Assembly: GCA_029945375.1 (NCBI GenBank)
Contig: CM057058.1
Span: 2,170,001 to 2,234,000, forward strand
Length of the DNA stretch: 64,000 bases
Origin: Agaricus subrufescens
Lineage: Eukaryota; Basidiomycota; Agaricomycetes; Agaricales; Agaricaceae
Direction: 5' to 3'
The translations under genes were made by a program, and so were the position numbers. Shown in pieces: positions 45,674 through 57,679 of this stretch (the first letter of the stretch is position 1; every line of letters starts with the position of its first letter). Below the pieces are notes generated by a model. It was not told the DNA's origin, did not search any database, and saw nothing but the letters and a program-made list of their open reading frames with translations.

Positions 45674-48600
45674 ATGCACCTGTATCTTGGCAACAATCCT
45701 CGTACCTTGTACCTGATAACCGATGAACGAGACGAAATTCAAGGCCGACCACGCCGTGCACTCGTATTTCGCCAAGGCCAAGGAAAATCTCAAGTAGTCG
45801 TCGAGTTCCTTCGAACGAAAGAGGTCGACCAAACCAACCTCGTCAAACTTACATCTAGGGTGGTGAAAGGCTGCTTAGGCTTGATATCCATCGATGATGG
45901 TCTGCGTTCCGCCTAATCCAAATTACTTGTAGGGGACACTAACGGCTTAATAGACATTTTCCTTGCCGTCGTGACCAGCGCTACAGAAGTTGGAGACACC
46001 CGCCCGTCTCCGCTCGCACCAGAATCAGTCGCGAGAATACACGAAGTCGGCTTCTACAGCTTAACGTCTCCTACATGGGATGATCCTCTTCTCAATGACT
46101 CTGCCTTTGGTCCTGAAGCTGTTGACACTGCATTTAGAGAAAACAGTTACCAAAACAATGCTGTATTCGAACACCCTTGCATGCCGCTGACCAAGATCTT
46201 GTCGTCCGGGACATTCTACTATGCACTAGAGCCGACCTGGGATCTTTCTTCAAGACTTGCTGTACGACTAGCACGGGACGCTGCGTCATCAAGGGATATA
46301 GGGACATTTGATAAGCGCTTTGTGTGGAATGAATACATCCTTCGGAGTCTATTGGACTTTCGGGAGAGGTTGGATTTTCACGAACGAGAAGAATTGGACC
46401 GGTGTCAATTTCTGGTACGCAGGGGCATTTAGCTACTTGTGGGGCGATCGTTTAAATAATTTCCAGATCCTGACAATTCAAGGATACGTAGGGGTTTTTA
46501 AGATGCCCCTACGCGCTCCTCCCACAGACGGAAGTCCTACAATTGCCACCTTAGCACTTATATCTCGTCTGGGTTGGAAACGTGCTGGAACGCGGTTCAA
46601 TACTCGTGGTGTCGACGATGATGGCAATTGTGCCAACTTTGTTGAGGTGAGCAATCCATCTCAATCTCGAGGCCTGCATCTAAATCTTTGTTAGACCGAA
46701 ACCGTGTTCAGCGCTGACTCACACTGCATTAGCTATGTACAAGTGCGTGGAAGCGTTCCATGTATGTATTTCAGTTGCTTATATATATGCTTGAATTGTT
46801 CAACGGGTCTCTGCTGCAGTGTTTTGGGAACAACAAGGGCTACAAACTTTTGGCCATCGCATACAAATAACTCGACCGCATGCATCTCAACCTGCGTTCG
46901 AGCGCCATCTAGCGCAACTGATGGAAGAATACGGAGCAGTCCATGCAATCAACTTACTCGGAACGAAGGAGAATGAAGCTCTACTCACCAATTCATATGC
47001 GAGACACTTACAAGCAGCAAGGAGTGCACTTGGTGATGACCTAGGTATCACGCACTTTGACTTCCACAATGCTGTGAGGATTGGTGGCCATGAGGGTGTG
47101 ATAGGAAATCTTCCGTGAGTAAGTTTTACATGCATTTCCTACTTTTCTCACTGCCATATAGGAGAATTGAAAGCATCAGCGACAATGTTGACAGGTTCGG
47201 GTACTCAATATGTGATGTATCCACCGACGAAGTCATCACTGATCAGAAGGGTGTATTCCGAACGAACTGCCTTGACTGGTAGGAGATACCTCGTTTTGCC
47301 AGCACAACTTATCATGCCTTGTACAGTTTAGATAGGACCAACTTCGTTCAGGATATCTTATCAAAAACCACCCTAGAGCAATACATCTCTCTAGTTCGTC
47401 GCGAGTGGTTGGCTTCGATTCAACTGTGGTCATACCATCGAGAATTGTGGGCAGAGAACGGAGACGCGCTCTCAAGAATATATGCTGGTACAGGTGCTCT
47501 CAATACAAGTTTTACAAGAAGTGGAAAACGAACGTTGGCTGGTACGTGACAGAGAAATTTAAGAAACAAGCTTTTGACTCCCTTCAAGGCGTGTTGTCTG
47601 ATGCAACGAAGAGCGTTTCTCGTGCATATATTAACAATTTCCAGGACAAGGGAAAGCAAGTAGCTATAGACACGTTCCTGGTGAGTCGCCTGGGGAAACC
47701 AGAAGTCAACTGCCCTAACACCTTCAATAGGGCAATCTCAACGACCAAACACAAGTTACTATTTTCGACCCCATCCACGATACAATCCGTGACTCACTCA
47801 ATAGAAGGTATGCATAGTACAATATCTCCTGCGCTTCAAACGACTGATTTTAATCAGATGGCCCGAATATTCTACACTCAAGGGTGTCACTTTAATGATC
47901 GGTACATGGAACCTTAACGGCCGTGTAGGTGTCCAATTTTCCTATATATGCACTAGTTTATATTCACTTCATCCAGGTGACTTCAGAATCCCTGCTTCCT
48001 TGGCTATTCCCTCGAGATGGAAAGGACGAGTGCGTGACAACTTAGTTATGAGGGGCTGGCTATGTACCGGTTTTCAGGCCGGATATGATTGTTCTGGGAT
48101 TCCAAGAAATTGTCCCATTGACTGCTCAACAAATCGTTCAGACGGACCCTGAGAAAAGGTACGTGCCTCAGAGTATCGTGTACCAACATAACTCAATCCA
48201 TCGCAGACGGCACTGGGAAAGAAAAGTAATGGATAATATCGAGAGAAGACCCGATGGGAAATCTCGGTATGTTCTACTTCGCAGCGAACAGGTGTGACAG
48301 CATACAAAGTTATCCACAAGCTGCTAACATACTGCATATAGCTTGTTGGAACAGCACTTTTCGTCATAGTGAAAGAAGAGCTGACATCCGTTATCCGTAA
48401 TGTTGAAGGGGCATCTCGAAAGGTTTTCAAAATCACTCTTTTCTGACGCCATCAATTGACATTTTATAGACTGGACTCCGGGGAATGTCTGGAAATAAGG
48501 GCGCGGTTGGAATTCGTTTAGACTATCACGACACCAATTTCTGTTTTTTGACAGCTCACCTTGCTGCCGGGCACTCGAACGTCGAGGAACGGAATGCAGA

Positions 48601-49742
48601 CTACTGGACCATTTCAAAAGGTCTACACTTCCAGAAAGGAAAGACTATATCAAGTCATGAGTGAGTGGTTGCTCGCCTAACTGAGAAACATCCTTTTCAT
48701 TTTTTATAGTAACGTCATCTGGCTCGCTGATACTAATTATCGGATTAACTTGGAAAACGCTGAAGTGCGAGCACTTGCTGAAGCAGATAATTTGGACCGT
48801 TTATTCATCGCTGACCAGGCAAGTATATCATGTGGATCTGAGGGCTCGACGCTGAGTTTTGTGGTAGCTCCAACATGTCATGGATACTGGTGATGCGTTT
48901 GGCGGTTATGAAGAGGGGCCATTGCTGTTTCGACCAACATATCGCTATGACTTGGGTACGGATGTCTACGACACTAGCGAGAAAATGCGCATCCCTGCAT
49001 GGACTGGTAAGCTTGATCTCATTATTTGAGTACTGGATTACTGATTCCATGTGATCGAAAAGACAGGATCTTGTACCGCGGACCTGCTCTCGATCTTACT
49101 GTATACTCTAGGGCTGAGTTAAGAGGTTCTGATCATAAGCCAGGTAAGTAGGATATAGTCACCTCTTTATTGGTGTGTTTACCGATGTCTCTGGGCTAGT
49201 GTTTGGTATTTTCAAGGCTGAAATCCATGTTGTCGATACCGTGAAGAAGGCGGCCCTCTCTCAACTATTACTCGAGGGTGTCGTCAGCACAAGGCCAGGG
49301 GAGAACCTAGATGAAAAATTATCCCAGATAGCCCTTCCAAGTACCGTCGGTGAACGTAAGTTTCTTTTTTGCGAGAATGTCTCTGCTGCTTCACCCAAGC
49401 ATTTATTAGTGCCAGCCCCAAGCTCTGATGAGAAAGCATGGTGGGACACTCCGGGTGAGAATGCAATCTTCCTAAGTTTAGACATTGTCTGACCATTCGC
49501 CCAACCTGGCAGAAACGCCCGGTGGCATTGTTACCATCAAAGAAATGCAACATATGAATCTCCTGCAGCGAGGTAACCCATTTGAATCGCCAATTGATTC
49601 ACCGTTATCTGTGTCGCCTACGACCTCCGATGAAGAATTATACAGCTCGGCACTGGCACTACAGACACCATTAGTGCCAGTTCAAGTTGGCGCAAGAAGG
49701 CCACCGCCTCCGCCGCCTCGGTCATCATCAGGGAAGGGATAA
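45674..49742 (+). CDS. Synaptojanin-type phosphoinositide phosphatase: SAC1 domain plus 5-phosphatase domain
   Basis: An N-terminal SAC domain ([72 protein letters not shown]) ends with the catalytic motif: [16 protein letters not shown], complete after splicing at about 47278-47329, so the Cx5R Cys and Arg are present. The inositol-5-phosphatase domain follows: [81 protein letters not shown] and GSDHKPV. Both catalytic sites look intact. The tail carries GNPFES (an NPF motif for EH-domain proteins) and [11 protein letters not shown] (SH3 ligand), as in yeast Inp52/Inp53 and synaptojanin-1. The enzyme removes PI(4,5)P2 and PI4P at endocytic and Golgi membranes. Which of Inp51, 52 or 53 it matches best cannot be told by eye. 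Confidence 0.94.
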
Positions 49743-49804
49743 AGTAAACGTCTCGGGTAATATTACTCTAGCAAGAAAATAATTCGATAAACGAGTACAG
49801 GGAA

Positions 49805-51686
49805 TTAGATTAAACCTTGCTTCTTCAAGTCCTCATAGGTCTTTCGGTTATACACATTACCCTCGTCGTCTTCAAGTTCTTCCATTGTCTCTTGCTCAAA
49901 GATCTCGTGCCGACCTTCTTGTTTGAGTTTTTCGGCAACTAGTGGAAGTGATGAGGGTATATTCATAGATGAGAACAGGCTAATACTTACGGGCTAAAGC
50001 ATCCTCAATGCGCGTTATCTCATGGAAGTGTTTCGTATTAGGGAGTCCAAGGGCACGCATCCCAAAAGCGTGACGAGATTCCTATGTACAAGCTTGATCA
50101 ACGCGCTTGCTTAATATGACAAAGGTAAGGACGTACTTGGAAGTGGCGATCAAAGTTTTTTCTGGGCACAGCAATCAGAATATGGTTTCTGTAAGACTGA
50201 ACAAAGTAGATCCCCCCACCTTCCCATATAGACATGATCTGAACAAATCTCGCATTTATACTCCACTCCAAGTCCGTGGAGTTTGTATAGCCAATACGGA
50301 ATAGGTTTTCCATCCCAACCGAGTGGTAGCTTGAGAGGGTTATAGATCCTTTCCTCTTCTTCTTCTTCCTCCGCGGCACCCTCTTTGACTGCAGCCGCGG
50401 GTGGAGGAGGCTTAGCCTGATCGAGGAGTTCTTGTTCACGCTCCCGAGCAGTGAGCGAAAACCTTCGTTCTACATTGGATTTTGTTTCATTAATGACAGG
50501 TGCCAAGATTACCAGTAAAGTCGAGGCCATGTAGGTATAGTAGGCAGCATTTTTTATCCGAAGCTTGGCAGCTGATGGCGCAGTAGAATGACCCGCATTT
50601 GAGCCGGGCAGAGGTGTTCCGTTAGGGTTTTTAGGCGGTTCGCCTGCGACTGCTTGCTTGTTCATCGCCTTGATGTGTTTTTTTGACGAAAGATGTGCAT
50701 CGTACACCGTTTGTTTGGCATACTGTTTTTGGCCTGGAGGAAACAGTTGACGGAATGAAAGAAGATTAGATTTGGGATACTCACAAGCTGAGCACCAGAT
50801 TCCCGTCCCGTTCCCATTTGCTGTCGCGTTTTCTGTTTCATTATCCCACTCTGGTAGCTCTTTTGCGTCCCATTTTTGCTCGAACTGTGAGGCCGACTTT
50901 TTTTGCTGACTTTCGACGTCTGTGAGCGGCTGTGTTCGCTTGACAAAGGAGAGCAGGTAGTTGTACAAGTCCTTGATATAGCTGCGACGGGATGTACGCG
51001 TTAGATCGCGAACGGGGAATATATCTGGAAGAACTCACGACTCGTACTGGCGAGAAAATCGAGTATCCTTGGGGAGGTCGGGGTGGACAAGCGTGTCTTC
51101 CTCTATTAGAAGAAGATCAAGATATTGGAGGTAGGCCGGCCGCTTGTCAATGCCCTTCAGGTTCGTGTAGGCAACGTGGTTTGCATAGAGGTCACAGTAT
51201 TTGCCGTATGCCTCTTCACCGGAGAACATGAGCGAGATTGCTGCGAGTGTCAAGGGTCAGGCGTGGCGAACGGGCTATGGCGGGCGAGACAGACGCACGA
51301 TCCTCCTCTTCAAAGTCGTCGTCTTCCTGGCCGGGTTCATCGAGGAATGATGCCAGCTCCAGGTCGATTCCTGGAGCAGAATCAGGATACTTGTTGTGGT
51401 GTTCCTGTATTTTAACCAACCGCGAGTAAAATTCTGAGAGGTCCTCAGGCTTCTGCGGGGCCGAGAGGAGGGCTAGGTCGGCCTTGCGGGCGTCTTCGTC
51501 GGCATAGAGGCTGTCGAGGGCGGTGGTTCTGTTGGTGATGCGGTCGAGGACCTGGGAGGCCTTGTGCTCGTTCTGGAGACGGCGGTCGTGGGTGGTGGGG
51601 GGCCTGGAGAGGAGGTCGTAGAGGGCGCGCTGGAAGAGCTCGAGCTCCTCGTGGGTCTGGCGCTGAAGCTCGAAGACCGAGTCCAT
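49805..51686 (-). CDS. SF3A3: SF3A3/SF3a60/Prp9, U2 snRNP subunit
   Basis: The start [20 protein letters not shown] and [20 protein letters not shown] fit the SF3a60 N-terminal helices. Next exons give [20 protein letters not shown] and [19 protein letters not shown]. Then comes a Cys-containing segment (GIWCSACE). The C-terminal landmark is very strong: [60 protein letters not shown] and [14 protein letters not shown]. The matrin-type C2H2 zinc finger (CEIC...H...H) is complete. SF3a60 bridges the U2 snRNP core and branch-site recognition in the nucleus. The start is the ATG at 51686; an upstream ATG would lie inside the FAL1 leader. Divergent to FAL1 with 55 bp between ATGs. Confidence 0.96.
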
Positions 51687-51741
51687 GGTCGAGGGCTGAC
51701 CGCTTTTCGAACTCCGCTCTTCTTCCAACCACCACTCAAAA
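51687..51741. promoter_or_regulatory. 55-bp bidirectional promoter, SF3A3 / FAL1
   Basis: Start codons of the two genes are 55 bp apart on opposite strands. The strand toward FAL1 is pyrimidine-rich (gctcttcttccaacc). Both 5' UTRs must be very short or overlap each other. Confidence 0.7.
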
Positions 51742-53336
51742 ATGTCCGGAATCAACCCAGGAGACGAGGTCTGCCCCGTTCCTCTCCCCTGCGCCCCCGC
51801 TGACCCGCCCGCAGAAACTCGTGTTCGAGTCCTCGGAGGCCGTCTCCGTCGTCTCCACCTTCGACGACCTCGGCCTCAAGGAGGACCTCCTCCGCGGCAT
51901 ATACGCGTACAGTAATCCAGCCCTCCCAGTCCCCGCCCTCTTCGCTCACCGTCCCCTAGACTTTGAAAAACCCTCTGCCATCCAGCAGCGCGCCATCCTC
52001 CCCATCACCCAAGGCCGCGACGTCATTGCCCAGGCGCAGTCCGGCACCGGTAAAACTGCCACATTCTCCATTTCCATCCTCCAGTCCATCGATGTCACTG
52101 TCCGCGAAACCCAAGCCCTCGTCCTCTCCCCCACCCGCGAACTCGCAACCCAGATCCAGTCCGTTGTGCTGGCACTTGGCGACTACATGAACGTCCAGTG
52201 CCACGCCTGTATCGGTGGAACGTCCATAGGTGAAGACATACGAAAACTCGAGTACGGCCAGCACGTCGTCTCAGGCACACCCGGTCGTGTCTTCGACATG
52301 ATCAGGCGCCGAAGTCTACGGACACGGAATATCAAAATGCTCGTCCTCGACGAGGCCGACGAGCTCCTCAACAAGGGTTTCAAAGACCAAATTTACGACG
52401 TTTACCGTTACCTCCCTCCCGCTACTCAAGTAGTCCTTCTCAGTGCCACTCTTCCATACGATGTGTTGGAGATGACCACTAAATTCATGACCGACCCTAT
52501 TCGCATCCTTGTCAAGCGTGACGAGTTGACACTGGAGGGCATCAAACAATTTTTCGTCGCAGTAGAAAAGGAGGACTGGAAATTTGACACCCTTTGCGAT
52601 CTCTACGACACTCTCACCATCACCCAAGCCGTCATTTTCTGTAACACTCGTCGCAAGGTGTGTGTCACTACTTGTTCCACTGCGGTAGCCTATTCTAAAT
52701 AAAATCCTTAGGTTGACTGGCTAACCGAAAAAATGCGCGCTTCAAACTTCACTGTATCGTCAATGCACGGTGACATGGTTCAGAAAGAACGTGATGCTAT
52801 CATGGCCGAATTCCGAAGTGGTACATCGTGCGTCGGAAGAAGTTCATTATTGTACATCGACTAACAACCCACCTAGGCGGGTCTTGATCACCACCGATGT
52901 TTGGGCTCGTGGGATCGATGTTCAACAAGTTTCTCTAGTTATAAACTACGATCTTCCTGCGTCAGTCTCAATTTTCTTTGCTTGTTTAAAGTTATCTGAA
53001 GTATTTCATACAGCAACCGTGAAAATTACATCCATAGGATTGGTCGGTCCGGTCGTTTTGGTCGCAAGGGTGTGGCTATCAATGTGAGTAATATGTTTTC
53101 GTCAAGGGCGCCTCTTTCTCACACCCAACCCGCAGTTCGTGACTGTCGATGATGTTCGTATTCTTCGGGATATTGGTACGTTTATCTGGCAATGTCATTA
53201 CAATCGTCGCTCATGCTGTCCCTCCAGAACAATTCTACAGCACGCAAATTGTGCGTTCCCATATACTTATATCAAGCCAGATACTGACTCCTATTCACAG
53301 GATGAAATGCCCGTTAATGCTGCCGAATTGATCTAG
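51742..53336 (+). CDS. FAL1: DEAD-box helicase FAL1 / eIF4A-III, exon-junction complex core
   Basis: Exon 1 is MSGINPGDE (51742-51768), joined to [19 protein letters not shown] at 51815. The intron at about 51914-51959 restores [18 protein letters not shown]. The motifs are present: AQSGTGKT (Walker A), [21 protein letters not shown] (Walker B), SATLP, then [18 protein letters not shown] and [18 protein letters not shown] after splicing. The eIF4A-III-type stretch [20 protein letters not shown] separates it from eIF4A proper. The C-terminus [10 protein letters not shown] also matches. In fungi Fal1 acts in 18S rRNA processing or, with the exon-junction proteins, on spliced mRNA. Several introns of 45 to 60 nt. 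The helicase appears complete. Confidence 0.96.
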
Positions 53337-56300
53337 GCTGGTTATTCCATAGACCTTTTCGTCGTCGCTCCTCTTGTTGTATCCTGTCATCGAGGGCCAG
53401 ACTGTACTCACCCTCTCTCGTATTTACCGATTTATCTTGTAATGTATGGCTTTTATGGTCCGCGCACGTCAAAAATCTGACATGTCCAGGATCATTCATA
53501 GTCTCCTATAACACCTTCGAATACTTGGGGTAGAACAGCTGGTGCCTCTGTATGTTTGATGACCGGGACCTCCAGCCTTACACACGGGTTTGTGAAACTG
53601 AGAGTCTCTAAACCACATAGGGCATCGAAGCAGTAGTTATTCTTAAGTGGCTCTGTTTGATAGCTTGAATGTCGAATCCCTGAGCCACGAAGCACCCATC
53701 TCTAAACTTAGTGCTGTCAATTTTAATCTTCCACTTTGACGGGAAAACAGCAACTTGGTGGAGGTTAAGATCTTTGGAACCATGTTGGCCATAAGAAATT
53801 AATAAATCAAAAGAAAAGTTTCAGACTAAAGGACAGTCAATTGGCGTTGCGGTACATGGCAAGAGCACTGATTGATGGTGGCGATTGATCAGAGTCTCTT
53901 TTTTCGTTAATGGCCCAGGATGACGTTTCAAAGAGAAACAGTTTGGGATTGAATATATAAAATATATTTTGAGGGGAGAGGAGTTTTTTTCTTTTTGTGT
54001 ATGTATTGAATTGCATCATATCATTTTGTGGCGCCACCTGGTCTATGTAGGGATGCGGAGAAGGGTGACAAAAAAAAGGAGAGAGAGAGATAAGAAAGAA
54101 GGGAAAACGTGTTTCGACTTTCGGATTTTACCAGTGACTCTTCTTCCTTAATACAGTGTAATCTTTGAACCGCGGGGCTCGCACCCTTTTTTTAAATCTG
54201 GTTTAGCTTGGCCAATAGGTTATCTAGGTAAATCTGATCCCTCCCGCGATCATGTATAGATTAATTTATGGGTGTACTCGGACATGGTGGAAACTCGGGT
54301 TTATGATCAAGCTCAAGGTTTGAGAAATCTATCTTCTAGGGGGGAACTTGTAAACATCTATTAGCATCTATGAACAGCGGCATGACATACTGACGTATCA
54401 CTCGGAGGTCGGGGCTCTTGAAGATTTTACTATGTAACGTAAAAAGCAAGTTTACAGATACCGGGCGGTAGTATCCCTACACCTGAAAGTTAGGGTCAGC
54501 GCTGGTGAGGGGTGTGTTAGTAGCGCGGTATACATCCGTAGGCGCTCTTAACATACAATAAAGTTCTCAGTGTGTGTGCCAGGTCTTCGATCAGGGTTAA
54601 CCTTAAACCTTGGTAATGCTGTTTTATCTCCCCGCCAGTGTTTTGGGCGGCACGTTTTCTTTTACTGAAGTTATAATACATCCCCTTCGGCGATGGCAAA
54701 TTAAATACAAAAGAAGCCATATAAGATATCGTGATTTTCCATCTCTTCACAATGCCCACATCTGTGATTGGTAGCAAAGGCCCGAAGGTGAGAGATCTCA
54801 CGACCCTAGTGATTTTTATGAATTGCGCAGTCGTCACTTCGGAGAAAAAAAGAGGCTCTCTCAGGCTCACACCATGGTCTGAGTTGCTGTAGAACCTGAA
54901 CGCAATGCTGTAATATACTAATTTATTGCCTCGCGCCGAACGGCCTTGTTTTTTTATGGTTTTTCCAGCTGCGATCATCGCCGATCTGCTCCAACTGGCT
55001 GTTAAATTTAATCTAATTTAATATCCCAAAAAGTGCGTTTACTTTCAGGACATAAGATACTCCGGGAAATGTGTTCTCTGAAACAAAGCCTCAGCTTCTC
55101 CGTAAATAAAACTATTTTATTTTTTTTTGTGGCAAGATTTACCTCAGATCGCTAGACCCCCGTCCACGAGCCGCAGTAAAAAGCCAAGCTCGAAAGGTTA
55201 ACGTGGCGTGAGTTTAGTACCCCCGGCTGGCATAAAATGCCAACCGCGGCTACGCGAACCGTCTCCAATAGTCATAGTCTGGGGGGAGTGAGACCGTTGA
55301 GTAGAAGATGTCAGTCTCCACTTCCACCCTTCGAAAGAATCCCACTAGTAGCAGCAGCCTGTCACTGCATTCCCGAATCGAGTGTATGAGATCTGGGTTG
55401 TTTTTTTTTCCACGGGCATATAGCTTGTACGAATCCATGAAAGTGCCCCTAAACAGGTGGAATCAGCAAGCCGATTGGATTAGATCTATGCCGTCTGATC
55501 CATTGAATGTCGTAAAATTTGTTGTTAGAAATGCCAAAAACATTGAAACTTTTGACATTTCTGAAACCTCCAAAGATACCTCAATATCCTGTAGCGAAGA
55601 CATCAAGGGTTTTCCTGAAAATCGTAACATTCAAGCTTTCATGCGCTTCTCACAAGTCTGCCTAAGATTATCTTATCTATTGAATAGATGGCGGACCTTC
55701 CATGTTAGGGACTCCTCATTTTATGGAAACCGTTTCAACCGAGGGAAACCAACCCTGGTGACGCCGTGACTCTACTCATAATTTACCGATTAACCTGAAT
55801 CAATCGAAGTTATAACCATACCAGTGATGTCAAGGAAGAGCTAACGGTTATCATGGCGCTAAGGGAACATTGTTCGCATGATTGGGCACGTAAAAACTTA
55901 TAAAAGGGAGGTCCAATTGTTGATCGCAGAACACGACCGCCCCAGAAAGATGTGCTATTGGAGAAGGTAAGCCGGCTGCGGCGATGAAGTATCAGCTGAT
56001 CAGATTAACACCAATTCGGCAGAGTGCGCAATGTATATAGGTACGCCTTTTTTGTGCGTCCACTGCAGCAGTCGCACTGACTTTAAGAAGATGTGGCCAT
56101 GCTCAAAACCTAGTTCGTTCTCCCTCCCTTTTAAATTGGTCATTCACCCGAAACTGAAAATATTTTCGTCTGAACATAACAGCAGGACGAAGAGGTAAAG
56201 CGTGACCCCATACATGAATTAGTATTGCACTGACAATGATGAAGATTAAATGCGACTTGATGAAATGTAGATTTAGCCCCGCTCATCCAGTGGAATGCAA

Positions 56301-56612
56301 GCCTCCAATGTGCAAAGAAACTTGTTGGCAATAGTGAGCTTTAGCATGTATTCCATTATATTGTACATACTGACGCCCAAGCAAAGTCGGCAATACCCTC
56401 AACAGTATTCACCGCATATTGACAGAATGTGTCCTAAGTGTGAGGCATCCAGAGCGGGACGGGCACCCTTAGCGTGACAGTTGCAAAACATCACGACGCC
56501 AGTTAACGCGACTGTAGATTAAAAAATAGCCCGAGCATAGAGTACGAGGCAAAAAGACTGGGATACAAATTAGATACCGAATGGTAGCATAGACCTATAT
56601 GTACATACAGAT
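53337..56612. other. Gene-poor intergenic stretch (3.3 kb)
   Basis: It holds frames up to 153 codons on either strand, but none shows family resemblance, splicing logic or coding composition. Features seen: a purine-rich tract at about 54069-54106, an imperfect hairpin at 55222-55248, and many short AT-rich runs. It should contain the FAL1 and SF3B6 3' UTRs. I see no transposon ends. Confidence 0.6.
55222..55248. repeat. Imperfect hairpin (TGGCAT-AAA-ATGCCA core)
   Basis: The core TGGCAT...ATGCCA is separated by three As and flanked by GG/CC pairs with one C-A and one C-C mismatch. It can fold into a stem of about ten pairs. No known element type was recognised. Confidence 0.6.
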
Positions 56613-57087
56613 TCAATCATCGTCGATATTGTGTTTCTTTTTGAGCTGTGCTAGCTCTTCTTCTCTTCTGGCTAGATCGGCCTTCGCGGCTGCCGCATCC
56701 TGTTTGGCTGGCATATGGTATAGGACAACGATATATCGTTCTTGCAAATGGAAACCGTTCAGATGGTCGAGAGCATTTTTAGCCTGCATGTGATTGTGAA
56801 TAGACGCATGACCAATATCAGTCGACACGTACATCCATGACATCGTCGAAAACGACGAATGCGGTCCCCTTGGTCTTTTGCTCATTTCCTATACGAATTT
56901 GGCGGATACTCCCATAACGGCCGAATAAGTCATAAAGGTCTTCCCCGGTGATGTTGTAGTTGAGATTCTTAACAAAAAGAATCCTGTTTGCACCTGGTGG
57001 GAGTTTTGACTACCAAAAAGCGAGAAGTCAGCCGGGCGAGATGAGTTTCGGGAGAAAAATACGCACAGTTGGTCGAGCAACGGACAT
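56613..57087 (-). CDS. SF3B6: SF3B6/p14, U2 snRNP branch-site RRM protein
   Basis: Spliced product: MSVARPT then SKLPPGANRILFVKNLNYNI (RNP2), ITGEDLYDLFGRYGSIRQIR, KGTAFVVFDDVMD (RNP1-like), AKNALDHLNGFHLQERYIVV and LYHMPAKQ, with a Lys/Glu-rich coiled tail ending NIDDD. The order and lengths follow human p14/SF3b14a, including the hydrophobic C-terminal helix that binds SF3B1. p14 contacts the branch adenosine. Two introns are seen: one at about 57066-57013 and one at about 56838-56785 whose removal joins VFDDVMD to AKNALDHL. It is divergent from LCL2 with 132 bp between starts. Confidence 0.95.
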
Positions 57088-57219
57088 GTTGGAAGACAAG
57101 GGGATTAAAAGTATTTGCAATCACTGAAGCAGCCAAACAAACTGCGTCAGCAACACGTGACCATCCCGACACGTCGTCGCGCCCGAAATTAGATTCTCTA
57201 ACTCTTCTCGTCAAAAGAA
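57088..57219. promoter_or_regulatory. Shared divergent promoter, SF3B6 / LCL2
   Basis: 132 bp between start codons. It contains cgacacgtcgtcgcg and no TATA box. Both genes look housekeeping in type. Confidence 0.5.
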
Positions 57220-57679
57220 ATGCGACGACACAGTCTATCGTCCATCTACCCAGCATTACTAGTGGCTTTTATTCTTCTTCTCCAATTTCCTGGAGCATTG
57301 GCAAATTTTGAACACTTGTTCAACATGTTCCATGGCGGACATCAGCAACATCAGCAACAGCAGCAACAGCAACAGAGATCTGGTGCCTCCCAGTTCTCAG
57401 CATACGCCGATAGTTGTAAGCATTTCATGCCTGTAACTCAGGTTCTGATTGTAATGAAAATTTATAGCATCTTGTGCACACTACTTATGCCCACGAACAT
57501 TGGACTGTGTAGAGATGCCCTCGAGTTGCCCATGCCCTAATGTCGAGGACATTAAATGTCTTATCCCGGATTGGGATGGAGATTTCGATGAGGCGACTGT
57601 AGTCTGCGTACGGGGTAACGAAGAGTGTAAAGAGGTGGAAAGGTTGATGAAAAGATACTCGGGCAAGCAGTCCAAATGA
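57220..57679 (+). CDS. LCL2: LCL2-like secreted Cys-rich protein with a Gln-rich tract
   Basis: The signal peptide [20 protein letters not shown] is followed by [20 protein letters not shown] and a His/Gln run ([11 protein letters not shown]). Splicing at about 57416/57469 gives [20 protein letters not shown] then [17 protein letters not shown], and the end [13 protein letters not shown]. The pattern (FF/LF...GG, poly-Q, then C..YLCP.TL.CV..P..CPCP..ED) is that of Lcl2, named from yeast life-span screens and implicated in ERAD. Length about 130 residues fits. The ER lumen is the likely place of action. The CAG/CAA tract at about 57345-57376 may be polymorphic. Confidence 0.85.

Noticed and set aside
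54517..54978. 153-codon minus-strand frame in the gene-poor region
   Set aside because: No motif, no upstream promoter features and no homology pattern; long frames arise by chance here.
55308..55769. 153-codon plus-strand frame beginning MSVSTSTLRKN
   Set aside because: The composition is unremarkable, there is no signal or domain, and the sequence has no clear splicing partner, so I do not call a gene.
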